In this document: positions 17,801-24,889 of the stretch, piece after piece
Numbering within the stretch: position 1 is the stretch's first letter
Layout of the letters: each line of letters starts with the position of its first letter
Assembly (NCBI GenBank): GCA_030917395.1
Contig: JAUPUU010000499.1
Location: 1-38,500 of the forward strand
Origin: Cyanobacteriota bacterium erpe_2018_sw_21hr_WHONDRS-SW48-000092_B_bin.40
Lineage (GTDB): Bacteria; Cyanobacteriota; Vampirovibrionia; Obscuribacterales; Obscuribacteraceae
Direction of reading: 5' to 3'
Length of the DNA: 38,500 nt
Notes under the pieces: generated by a model
Told to the model about the DNA's origin: nothing
The model's database searches: none
The model's input: only the letters and a program-made list of their open reading frames with translations
Translations under genes and position numbers: made by a program

Positions 17801-18392
17801 ACCAGATGAAGACAACGTAGTTCCTATTCTAGATGGTGACTGGTTCAGTGATGACATTTCTGAGCGCTTTCGCAAATTCCTCCGGGTCACCTTTGGCGAC
17901 GAACATTATCAGGAGAATCTCCAGTTTATCGAGACTGCGCTTGGTAACGACATTCGCAAGTACTTTCTCAAAGACTTTTATACCGATCACGTAAAGCGCT
18001 ATAAGAAACGACCAATCTACTGGCTTTTTTCAAGCCCCAAAGGCACGTTTAACGCCCTTATTTATATGCACCGGTACCGTCCTGACACCGTGAGCATCAT
18101 CTTGAATGATTACCTTCGCGAGTTCCGCAACAAATTGTCAGCCCGCAAGAGTCACCTTGAGTCTGTTACGGTTAGCGCTAGCGTCTCGCCCGCTGAAAAG
18201 ACAAAAGCTTTGAAAGAAATCGAAATTCTGAAGAAAGCAATTGATGAACTCGATACTTACGAACGTGACGTCCTCTATCCCCTTGCTGGCGAGAAGGTGC
18301 AGATCGACCTCGACGATGGCGTAAGGGTCAATTACAACAAGCTCGGACGAGCCCTGAAGTCTATTCCTGGAATGACTAGCGAGGAAGACTAG
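14868..18392 (+). CDS. pglX: BREX adenine-specific DNA methyltransferase PglX
   Basis: A 1174-residue protein of typical PglX length. Methyltransferase motif I is DPACGSGHMLVYAFDLL (from D300), and the catalytic motif IV is NPPY (474-477) within VVIANPPYMGTKG, both characteristic of N6-adenine methyltransferases. The N-terminal region includes ERVAYTWFNRFCALRFMD, and the C-terminal half carries the target-recognition region. PglX modifies a non-palindromic site on host DNA and is needed for self/non-self discrimination; the specificity of this copy cannot be read from sequence. GTG start, overlapping the brxC stop by one base; pglZ begins two bases after its stop. No phase-variable repeat tract is visible in the gene. 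Confidence 0.95.
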   Translation: MKTLQQTQQIDTGALKKFAQAARRQLREQVAAQLDRVVKSDSAELREKQAAIKELKEQIAISSREAVIERVAYTWFNRFCALRFMDVNRYTRMGTVSPADGFTQPEILAEAKQGHIDESIKAFINKQRVFDLLGGHITSKDPQQEAYRLLIVAVCNYYNSIMPFLFEKIADYTELLMPDDLLSDSSVLADMRDTLTENTCKDVEVIGWLYQFYISEKKDEVFEDLKKNKKITPEDIPAATQLFTPHWIVRYLVENSLGRLWMLNRPKSRLVDRMDYYIKPEKDETDFLRVTKPEELKVCDPACGSGHMLVYAFDLLYSIYEEEGYEPTEIPSLILQQNLYGIEIDERAAELAAFALVMKARQKYRRFFNKPTQPQICLLRNVCFEAQEISKYIDAAGRDLLTVNVQETLMQFEASDNFGSLIVPAAIDVGHFLKLVETKNLVTNIFLSNVHERVLEVLRFADFLHRKYHVVIANPPYMGTKGMNVELKQFLSNNYPEVKSDLFSAFVQRIMSLTLTGGYIGMMTPFNWMFLGSFEKLRNKVLSQTTLTSLVRPEFHAFFDSAYVSICAFTLFTRADESFKGTFIDLQKFYGSELQPVKLLHGIKNVNCGWVYQASAAELKKIKGSPIAYWVNERIREIFSSSQTLNDAGKTRQGLATADNGRFLRYWYEISLSSIGFNLENRDDARHSGKKWFPCNKGGTFRKWYGNNNFVVNWQNDGQELRAFDRAVIRNDSYYFKQGLTWSSLSCSSLSMRFSPPGYISESKGSMYFCSDESISLYVLGFANSLLVNYLLTALSPTLDFHEGPVGSLPLVVKSVPAAIAIVSELIEVTKDDWDASELSWGFTEPQIRHPKFRSDTLRQTYQKLREWQLRTAEQVQQKEEKLNQLFLSTYSLENQFEPKVSLEQITLNSNPYYRFDASKPENELESLHLSETVRELISYAVGTVFGRYSLDKPGIILANLGEEKSHYHSRVPDPSFEPDEDNVVPILDGDWFSDDISERFRKFLRVTFGDEHYQENLQFIETALGNDIRKYFLKDFYTDHVKRYKKRPIYWLFSSPKGTFNALIYMHRYRPDTVSIILNDYLREFRNKLSARKSHLESVTVSASVSPAEKTKALKEIEILKKAIDELDTYERDVLYPLAGEKVQIDLDDGVRVNYNKLGRALKSIPGMTSEED

Positions 18393-18394
18393 AC

Positions 18395-20896
18395 GTGAGC
18401 ACAGAGCGGATAAAGCAAGGTCTGTTGAAAGTTTTTGAGAGACACAGAATTGTGTTCTGGTATGACAAAAAGATCGAGCTGCGAAAGGAGTTCGACTCAC
18501 TTGAGCTGCCCGATATTGACAAAATAGAGTTGAAAAACAACGAATTTGCCATCAAATATCGACTGCTCCGGGAACAGCCAGGCCGCAAGTTTCTCGTGTA
18601 TCAAGAAGGTCAGCAGCCACCAGACATAGACAACTGGCTCCTGGATGTATTCCTTGCAAATGGTGAATTTCGCACTGACCAAATAGCTATCTGGCTTGGA
18701 GAGCTTGGACTTGGCCTGGAGTTTGCCGATGTGATACAACCCCATGCCGAGTTCTTCAATGCCGTTAAAAGACGAGAGCAGCTTCAGGTTCTTATTAAAC
18801 CTGATGACACACCCGGCAAACTCAGGCTGAAGATCCTCGCCGTTTGTGCCGGTTCAGAGCCAAGGATAGATGAAATAGTAGAGGCTCTTTTGGCTGAGCT
18901 GGCTGAACGACGAGACGACAAAATAAAACTCATCGAACGAGCCGGTCTAGCACCATTCTTGTGGGATCAGCTTCGTCGATATTATGGATACGATTCCGAA
19001 CGACCAGGTGTGCGGGATTTCGTAGTTCAGATATTTAAGTCCTGTTATGCAATGGGCACCGACGGTGAAATCAAGCTTACAGGGGATGCACTTGTTTTCT
19101 TGAGACGCTGGAAAGACAGCCGCCAACATGAGGCATCCTTTGAGCAATTGTCTGAAGAGTGCGCCGAAGCCCTCAGTATCGAACAAGACTTACAGAAACA
19201 CGATTTCAAACGCCTGGTCGAAATTGATTATTTCAGGCTGATTGACCAAAAAATCCTGAGCGACTTAGTCCGGAGTGTAACTGAAAAAACTATTTCTCCT
19301 GGTGATTGCGCCGTTTTTGTACGCAGGCGACGCCAAACGCATTGGTACAAAGAATTCCAAGATCTATATCAAGCCGTGGATTATGGTGCACAATTCATTC
19401 AGGCTCTGGATCAATCAAGACTTTCATCTCCCTCTGTGGCAGAAAGTGTCCAAGCTTATTCGGAATCCTGGTACAAACTCGATCAACTCTATCGAAAATT
19501 TATTTGCCATGTTCGCAGATCCGCGCAGACATCACTTATGCAGAATCTGGTGGAACTCGTCGAAAACCTATATTCGAACACCTACTTGACTAAGGTCAAC
19601 GAAAATTGGCAGGTCCTAATAGATGCGTCAGAGAAATGGGATACTCCCGGTGTAACAATCCAGCGCCACTTCTTCCAAAGATGGGTACGTCCGTTCCTCG
19701 ACAAAGGAAACAAGGTTTTCGTTATCATATCGGATGCTCTCCGCTATGAAGCTGGCGAAGAATTGGTGACTCTTATCCGTCAGGAGGACAGGTTCGAGGC
19801 TACGATTCAACCAGCCTTGTCGATGCTGCCGAGCTATACGCAACTAGGCATGGCTGCTCTTTTACCAAATCGCACGTTAAAATTGGCAGAGGATGAAACG
19901 GGCACGGCGATAGTCGATGGTCAAAGTTCCCAGGGAACAGCAAACCGAACCAAAATTCTGTTCGCCGCTACTCAAGGCAGAGCAAAAGCCATCAAGGCTG
20001 ATGACCTCATGGGTCTTAACAAGGACGAATGCCGGAGTTTAATCCGCGATCACGATGTGGTCTACGTTTATCACAATCGAATAGACGCTACTGGTGATAA
20101 GCTGATATCTGAGGAAAGAGTCTTTGAGGCAGTGGAAGAAACGCTCCAAGAGCTGATAAGAGCCATCAAAAAGCTTACCAACGCAAACGCCAGTAATCTC
20201 ATTGTCACCGCCGACCACGGATTCATTTACCAGAACCGTCCAATTCAAGACAGTGACTTCGCAGCCGCGGAACCCAGTGGTGAAGCCGTTTTATACCGTG
20301 ATCGCCGATTTGTTTTAGGCATCGGATTGAAGGACCACACTTCTCTTCGAAAGTTCTCTTCTGCTGAACTTGGACTGGAAGGGAAAGTAGAAGTCCAGAT
20401 CCCTAAATCGATAAACCGGCTCCGTCTGAAGGGTTCCGGTAGTCGCTTTGTACACGGTGGTGCATCCCTACAAGAAGTGGTTATTCCCATCATTCAAATA
20501 AACAAGAAACGCCAAAGCGATATTACTAGTGTTGAAGTGGAAATTCTCAAGGGAACATCATCCATCATCACATCTAGCCAGCTGTCCGTTGCGTTCTACC
20601 AAGCAGAGCCTGTAAGCGATAAGGTCCAGCCTCGAATCTTAAGAGCAGGTCTATACACGGAAAACAATGAACTTATCTCCGACAGACATGAACTGAAGTT
20701 TGATCTGGCGTCCGAGAAACCTAGGGAACGTGAACTCCAAGTCCGCTTTGTCCTCACCCGGCTCGCCGATGAGGTCAATGGAAAAGAAGTCAGCTTAAGG
20801 CTAGAAGAACTTGTGCCAGATACTTCCCATTATCGCGAATACAAGTCCATTAGGTACGTTGTTCGTCGGTCGTTTACCAGCGACTTTGATTTCTAG
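18395..20896 (+). CDS. pglZ: BREX alkaline-phosphatase-superfamily protein PglZ
   Basis: An 833-residue protein. The PglZ core has VFVIISDALRYEAGEELV (D447, with A-L-R-Y-E following) and LIVTADHGFIYQNR (D607-H608-G609), the metal-site motifs of the alkaline phosphatase superfamily as found in PglZ. The N-terminal approximately 400 residues are the family-specific helical region starting GLLKVFERHRIVFWYD. PglZ is the signature gene of all BREX types. GTG start two bases after the pglX stop; the stop lies just before the brxL ribosome binding site, so all six core genes appear to form one transcript. Confidence 0.95.
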   Translation: MSTERIKQGLLKVFERHRIVFWYDKKIELRKEFDSLELPDIDKIELKNNEFAIKYRLLREQPGRKFLVYQEGQQPPDIDNWLLDVFLANGEFRTDQIAIWLGELGLGLEFADVIQPHAEFFNAVKRREQLQVLIKPDDTPGKLRLKILAVCAGSEPRIDEIVEALLAELAERRDDKIKLIERAGLAPFLWDQLRRYYGYDSERPGVRDFVVQIFKSCYAMGTDGEIKLTGDALVFLRRWKDSRQHEASFEQLSEECAEALSIEQDLQKHDFKRLVEIDYFRLIDQKILSDLVRSVTEKTISPGDCAVFVRRRRQTHWYKEFQDLYQAVDYGAQFIQALDQSRLSSPSVAESVQAYSESWYKLDQLYRKFICHVRRSAQTSLMQNLVELVENLYSNTYLTKVNENWQVLIDASEKWDTPGVTIQRHFFQRWVRPFLDKGNKVFVIISDALRYEAGEELVTLIRQEDRFEATIQPALSMLPSYTQLGMAALLPNRTLKLAEDETGTAIVDGQSSQGTANRTKILFAATQGRAKAIKADDLMGLNKDECRSLIRDHDVVYVYHNRIDATGDKLISEERVFEAVEETLQELIRAIKKLTNANASNLIVTADHGFIYQNRPIQDSDFAAAEPSGEAVLYRDRRFVLGIGLKDHTSLRKFSSAELGLEGKVEVQIPKSINRLRLKGSGSRFVHGGASLQEVVIPIIQINKKRQSDITSVEVEILKGTSSIITSSQLSVAFYQAEPVSDKVQPRILRAGLYTENNELISDRHELKFDLASEKPRERELQVRFVLTRLADEVNGKEVSLRLEELVPDTSHYREYKSIRYVVRRSFTSDFDF

Positions 20897-20900
20897 GAGG
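20895..20900 (+). promoter_or_regulatory. Strong ribosome binding site of brxL
   Basis: AGGAGG overlaps the pglZ stop codon. It lies seven bases before ATG 20908 and only four before the in-frame GTG at 20905, which favours the ATG start. Confidence 0.7.
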
Positions 20901-20907
20901 CAAGGTG

Positions 20908-23121
20908 ATGAATGCACTCGATCTGAAAATAAATGAGCACTTCCCGGGTGTCGTTGTACGCAAAGACCTCGTGAAGACCGTCAAGGGCAATGCAATCGTC
21001 CCCACTTATGTTCTTGAGTATTTGCTCGGCCAGTATTGTGCTACATCGGATGAGGCCACAATAAATTCCGGAATAGAAACGGTTAAAGAGGTCTTGCGCA
21101 AGCATTATGTGCATCGCAACGAAGCGGGATTGATAAAATCGGTTATCAAGGAAAAAGGTCGTCACAAGATCATCGACAAGATCAGCGTTTCGCTCAATGA
21201 CAAATCGGATGCCTATGAAGCATCGTTTTCAAACCTCGGCATTAAGAAGGTCATTGTAGACTCTGAAACGGTCAAGAAGAATCCAAAATTACTAGTCAGC
21301 GGTGTATGGTGTCTGGCCGACATGGAGTACATGTTCACAGAAGACAAAAATGCCAGTTCCTGGATCTTAAACACCCTCAAGCCGATTCAACTTAGCAACT
21401 TTGATTTTGACTCATATCTCAAGTCGAGAGAAGCTTTCACCACAGATGAGTGGATTGATCTTCTAATTCAAAGCATTGGCTTCAACCCATCACTGTTTGG
21501 ACGCCGCAGCAAATTATTGCAGCTCGTACGCTTGATACCTTACTGTGAACGCAATTTCAATTTGATTGAACTCGGACCAAAGGGGACCGGCAAATCACAT
21601 ATCTTCTCCGATTTTTCGCCTCACGGCATTCTCATATCTGGCGGCGAGGTTAGCGTTCCAAAGCTCTTTGTCAACAACAGTAGTGGCAAGATTGGCTTAG
21701 TGGGCTACTGGGACGTGATCGCCTTTGACGAATTCGCCGGTAAGTCCAAGCGCATCGATAGAGCGCTGGTCGACATCATGAAAAACTACATGGCAAATAA
21801 GTCCTTCTCTCGTGGTGTCGAGACCTTGGGCGGAGAGGCATCCATGGTGTTTGTTGGTAACACCCAGCACAATCTGCCGTATATGCTCAAGAACTCAGAT
21901 TTGTTTGACGAGCTACCAGAAAGCTATTACGACTCGGCTTTCATCGATCGCTTGCACTTCTACGCGCCCGGCTGGGAAGTCGACATCATTCGTGGCGAAA
22001 TGTTCTCTGAAGGTTTCGGCTTTGTCGTCGACTATCTAGCCGAGATCCTGCGCACGCTTCGAAACCACGACTACTCTAATGCTTATGCCGACCACTTCAC
22101 TCTCAGTTCAGACATGTCGACCCGAGATAGAGATGGTATCAACAAAACATTTTCAGGACTAATGAAGATTCTGTATCCAGAAGGCAAAGCATCGCCGGAG
22201 CAAATGGAGGAGCTGCTGCGCTTTGCGATCGAAGGCAGAAAGCGAGTGAAAGATCAACTCATGCGAATCGACAAGACATTCCAGCAAGTCCGCTTCGCGT
22301 ACAAGACCAGAGAGAACCAGGAAGTGCTTCCGCGCACGTTGGAAGAAGAAGAATACCCTCTTCTCTACGGAACCAAAAGCCAGACCGAGGACAGCCCGAG
22401 CGCTTCCGAGTCGGCCCCATCTACACCAGTACAGATTCCTGCTGCTCCACAAACTGCTGCAGTGGCCGAGCAAGCATTCTCAATTGCTACGCAAATGGCA
22501 CCAGCTAAAACGAATGGCTCTGCCGAGGCTACTGCTGCCGCTGAAGCGCCGCTTAAGGAAGGACACTTGACGGTCCAGGAGAACCAGAAAGGCATTTCTT
22601 TCGATTCTCTGTTTGGCCCTTATCTGAAAGGAGCTTCGAAGATCGTCGTCACTGACCCGTACATCAGGGTCTTGCATCAAGCAAGGAATTTAATGGACTT
22701 GCTTGAGTCAATCGCAAAGCTTAAACCGGATGAAGATGAAGTCGAAGTAGAGCTGATCACCGGCGAGGAAGAAGTTAAACGACTGCAACAACTGGAGTAT
22801 CTCGAAAAAATTAGAGATGCCGCCAATGCTGTTGGCGTCAAGTTTTCATGGAAATTCGACTCCACTATTCATGCAAGACACATCGTCACGGACAACGGTT
22901 GGAAAATCCTGCTTGATCGAGGTTTAGATGTTTTCCAGTATGTCGACAACAACACGTTCTCTCTTGCTTCTAGAATGCAAAAATACAGGCCATGTAAGGC
23001 ATTTGAAGTGACGTATATCCGCAATGCAAGCTCAAGGCCAACCTCGGATAGTGTAGCCAAGCCGAAAGAGAAGGCCAAGTCGACACGTGAGCCCGTTTAT
23101 CAGAAAGACATGCAGGCTTGA
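20908..23121 (+). CDS. brxL: BREX AAA+ protein BrxL with MIT_C-like C-terminal domain
   Basis: A 737-residue protein. Residues 1 to about 480 are the BrxL ATPase: opening LDLKINEHFPGVVVRKDL, Walker A GPKGTGKS (223-230), Walker B AFDEFAG (D274, E275), and FIDRLHFYAPGWE after it. Characterised BrxL proteins continue into a Lon-protease-like domain. Here residues about 485-560 are instead a Ser/Ala/Pro-rich linker, and about 562-700 contain FDSLFGPYLKGASKIVVTDP, YIRVLHQARNL, then HARHIVTDNGWKILLDRGLD. This resembles MIT_C, the phospholipase-D-like domain first described in the C-terminus of MITD1. No Lon Ser-Lys dyad region is evident. Last BREX core gene; about 75 bases separate it from the next gene. 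Confidence 0.9.
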   Translation: MNALDLKINEHFPGVVVRKDLVKTVKGNAIVPTYVLEYLLGQYCATSDEATINSGIETVKEVLRKHYVHRNEAGLIKSVIKEKGRHKIIDKISVSLNDKSDAYEASFSNLGIKKVIVDSETVKKNPKLLVSGVWCLADMEYMFTEDKNASSWILNTLKPIQLSNFDFDSYLKSREAFTTDEWIDLLIQSIGFNPSLFGRRSKLLQLVRLIPYCERNFNLIELGPKGTGKSHIFSDFSPHGILISGGEVSVPKLFVNNSSGKIGLVGYWDVIAFDEFAGKSKRIDRALVDIMKNYMANKSFSRGVETLGGEASMVFVGNTQHNLPYMLKNSDLFDELPESYYDSAFIDRLHFYAPGWEVDIIRGEMFSEGFGFVVDYLAEILRTLRNHDYSNAYADHFTLSSDMSTRDRDGINKTFSGLMKILYPEGKASPEQMEELLRFAIEGRKRVKDQLMRIDKTFQQVRFAYKTRENQEVLPRTLEEEEYPLLYGTKSQTEDSPSASESAPSTPVQIPAAPQTAAVAEQAFSIATQMAPAKTNGSAEATAAAEAPLKEGHLTVQENQKGISFDSLFGPYLKGASKIVVTDPYIRVLHQARNLMDLLESIAKLKPDEDEVEVELITGEEEVKRLQQLEYLEKIRDAANAVGVKFSWKFDSTIHARHIVTDNGWKILLDRGLDVFQYVDNNTFSLASRMQKYRPCKAFEVTYIRNASSRPTSDSVAKPKEKAKSTREPVYQKDMQA

Positions 23122-23195
23122 GCCGCCAACCCTCTTTTAGTTCTGTTGTAACTCGGACCCCAACAATCAGTGTAGAGCATTGAGGCGAGCGCTGT

Positions 23196-23678
23196 ATGGA
23201 AAATTTCGATCAGCTGTTAGTAGCAGCAACTCAAGAGTTAGGTTCAGAATATTTCTATTTGGCTATTCATAATGCTCCTGCAATTTACAAGGAACGTGTC
23301 TATTGCTACGAGATTTATTATCAGCTTCGGCGACGCTGGCCTAAAGAAACTCTGTACAGACTTAACGGAGAGGTTGATAAAGCAGGTCACCCGGACTTTT
23401 CTAAGATGCGCATGATTCCTGATTTTCTAGTGCATCAGCCGGGAACGACTAACAATTTTCTAGTGATGGAGGTCAAGCGTTGTGATTCCTACGACTTGAA
23501 TGATTTCCGAAAACTTCGTTGGTTTTTGAAGTATGGCTACAAGAGAGCCATTTGGCTTGTTTACGGACAAGATGCAGAAAATGTCGCAAAAGAGCAAATG
23601 AAAGCACTCAAGAAAGGTGATTTGATTGAAGTTTGGGTGCACAAAGAAAGCACACAACCGGCTTATCGGTTGACTTGA
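23196..23678 (+). CDS. Small PD-(D/E)XK nuclease-like protein
   Basis: A 160-residue protein. It carries GEVDK (E59), then MIPDFLVHQPG (D76) and FLVMEVKR (E92, K94), giving the D-x15-ExK signature of PD-(D/E)XK phosphodiesterases, with helices before and after that fit the minimal fold. The active residues look intact. Small restriction-like proteins of this kind are often mis-named in databases. It lies about 75 bases after brxL on the same strand, with GAGG 10 bases before the ATG. A BREX-associated accessory nuclease is plausible, but it might be an independent gene. Confidence 0.75.
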   Translation: MENFDQLLVAATQELGSEYFYLAIHNAPAIYKERVYCYEIYYQLRRRWPKETLYRLNGEVDKAGHPDFSKMRMIPDFLVHQPGTTNNFLVMEVKRCDSYDLNDFRKLRWFLKYGYKRAIWLVYGQDAENVAKEQMKALKKGDLIEVWVHKESTQPAYRLT

Positions 23679-23713
23679 ATTCGCTGATGTAACCTAAACA
23701 GAGGAGTTTGAAA

Positions 23714-24490
23714 TTGGACGTAACTCTCGAAGAAAAGCCTATTCACTCAATAATTGACAAAGAGAACGAAGTTGCGCGAGAACTTTTTCCTAAGGTTGAA
23801 AAATACTTGCAACTACTTGCAGATTGCTACACCCTTTCGGGCAAGGTATTTGAAGCCGCCTATCCTGAAGTAAATCCGCCACTTGCTAAACAGGTATGCA
23901 CAAAACTACTGTTGCGATTGAACAACGAGCTTAGAGCGATAATGATGCTAGCCGAAGTCGGTTACGACGTGCAAGCAAATGCGCTTGCAGCATCGGTTTA
24001 CGAATGTGCGTTCACCATTGGAACCATTTTTGATAATCGCAACCTAGCGAGAGAATGGCTTGACCACGACAATCCAAAGGTAAGTTTTAGAAATGCATAC
24101 GACCTTGCGAAGCTAGCTCTGACAAACTATGGTGCTCACACAGATTGGACTGACGCTTTTTATCGGGTTTACAGGCAGCTTTGTTGGGGCAAGCATCTCA
24201 ATCCCATTTCAGAGCAACAGGGTGGAGTGGAAAAGACCGGCGACGTCATCGATTACATTCCAGGGCCAAGAGCTGACGAACTAACGGAACGTGGTATCTG
24301 TTATTGTTCAGTTTATACAGTACTTTTCAGCATCATCGGATTAGAGATGTTCGTCCGCAAGCATGTGAAGCCTGAATATCAAACTTCGCTCTTACTAGAA
24401 TTTAAGTCTTTAGGAGAGCGCCAGCAGGAGCTGTACAAGATCGGTCTTGCACGATGGGGGACCCCAGATCCATTCCCAGGCAAATGGTAG
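23714..24490 (+). CDS. DUF5677-like helical protein
   Basis: A 258-residue, mostly helical soluble protein. It has MLAEVGYDVQANALAASVYE followed by NLAREWLDHDN and, near residue 155, CWGKHLNP. The pattern of an Ala-rich helix, a Trp-Leu motif and a late K/R-H pair resembles DUF5677 proteins, whose function is unknown and which often lie in defence islands. GAGGAG (23701-23706) is seven bases before TTG 23714, so I take that TTG; the in-frame TTG at 23708 is too close to the ribosome binding site. Codirectional with, and 35 bases after, the small nuclease gene. Confidence 0.65.
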   Translation: MDVTLEEKPIHSIIDKENEVARELFPKVEKYLQLLADCYTLSGKVFEAAYPEVNPPLAKQVCTKLLLRLNNELRAIMMLAEVGYDVQANALAASVYECAFTIGTIFDNRNLAREWLDHDNPKVSFRNAYDLAKLALTNYGAHTDWTDAFYRVYRQLCWGKHLNPISEQQGGVEKTGDVIDYIPGPRADELTERGICYCSVYTVLFSIIGLEMFVRKHVKPEYQTSLLLEFKSLGERQQELYKIGLARWGTPDPFPGKW

Positions 24491-24662
24491 TCGCCATTGA
24501 TGATGCACTGTATTTACGTAATCGCCGGTTAGGAATTATTTGATGAACGCAGATCGTCTGCAAGAGGCTTGCGCAAAGTTGTGCTAAGAAGTTTTCTGCC
24601 CAGCCAGCAGAGAGTTGATTGGCGTCAAATTAAATTGCGGGCTCAGTTCTAATTGTCGTTGA

Positions 24663-24803
24663 TCAAGAGTTAGATGCTTGTTTGGCGAAGTCAACGGCAG
24701 CGGCTGCCGTTAGATAGCTTTGTTCTGTTCCATATGGGTGCTTCGCTATAAAACCCGAAGTGCCACCGTATCTTATACGTGTTCCAGTCGAAGACGTGCG
24801 CAT
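24663..24803 (-). other. Possible small ORF or gene remnant
   Basis: A 46-codon frame from ATG (24801-24803) to TGA reads SSTGTRIRYGGTSGFIAKHP, then YGTEQSYLTAAAAVDFAKQ, a protein-like composition. The open frame continues eight codons upstream to a TAA. No family recognised and no clear ribosome binding site, so it may be the tail of a decayed gene. Confidence 0.25.
24693..24711. repeat. Perfect 8-base hairpin
   Basis: AACGGCAG (24693-24700), loop CGG, CTGCCGTT (24704-24711). No T-run follows, so it is not a classical terminator. It lies 200 bases after the last plus-strand gene. Confidence 0.45.
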
Positions 24804-24861
24804 GATTGAGCTGAACTGTGTTTGTTATCGTTTGGATCAATTGACTGAATAAATTACTAGA

Positions 24862-24881
24862 AGGCACCTCTGATGGTGCCT
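24862..24881. terminator. Terminator-like hairpin between convergent units
   Basis: AGGCACC (24862-24868), loop TCTGAT, GGTGCCT (24875-24881), followed by CCTTTG on the plus strand. It sits just past the stop of the minus-strand cassette and could serve both directions, although the T-runs are short. Confidence 0.5.
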
Positions 24882-24889
24882 CCTTTGCT

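Larger units (their letters stand above)
24491..24889. other. Intergenic region between convergent BREX and minus-strand cassettes
   Basis: About 400 bases between two convergent gene groups. It holds a possible minus-strand small ORF or remnant (24663-24803), a perfect hairpin (24693-24711) and a terminator-like hairpin (24862-24881). Nothing else is recognised. Confidence 0.6.

Noticed and set aside
14868..18392. Phase-variable repeat tract in pglX, known in some BREX systems
   Set aside because: No long homopolymer or short tandem repeat is seen in the gene; the frame is intact.
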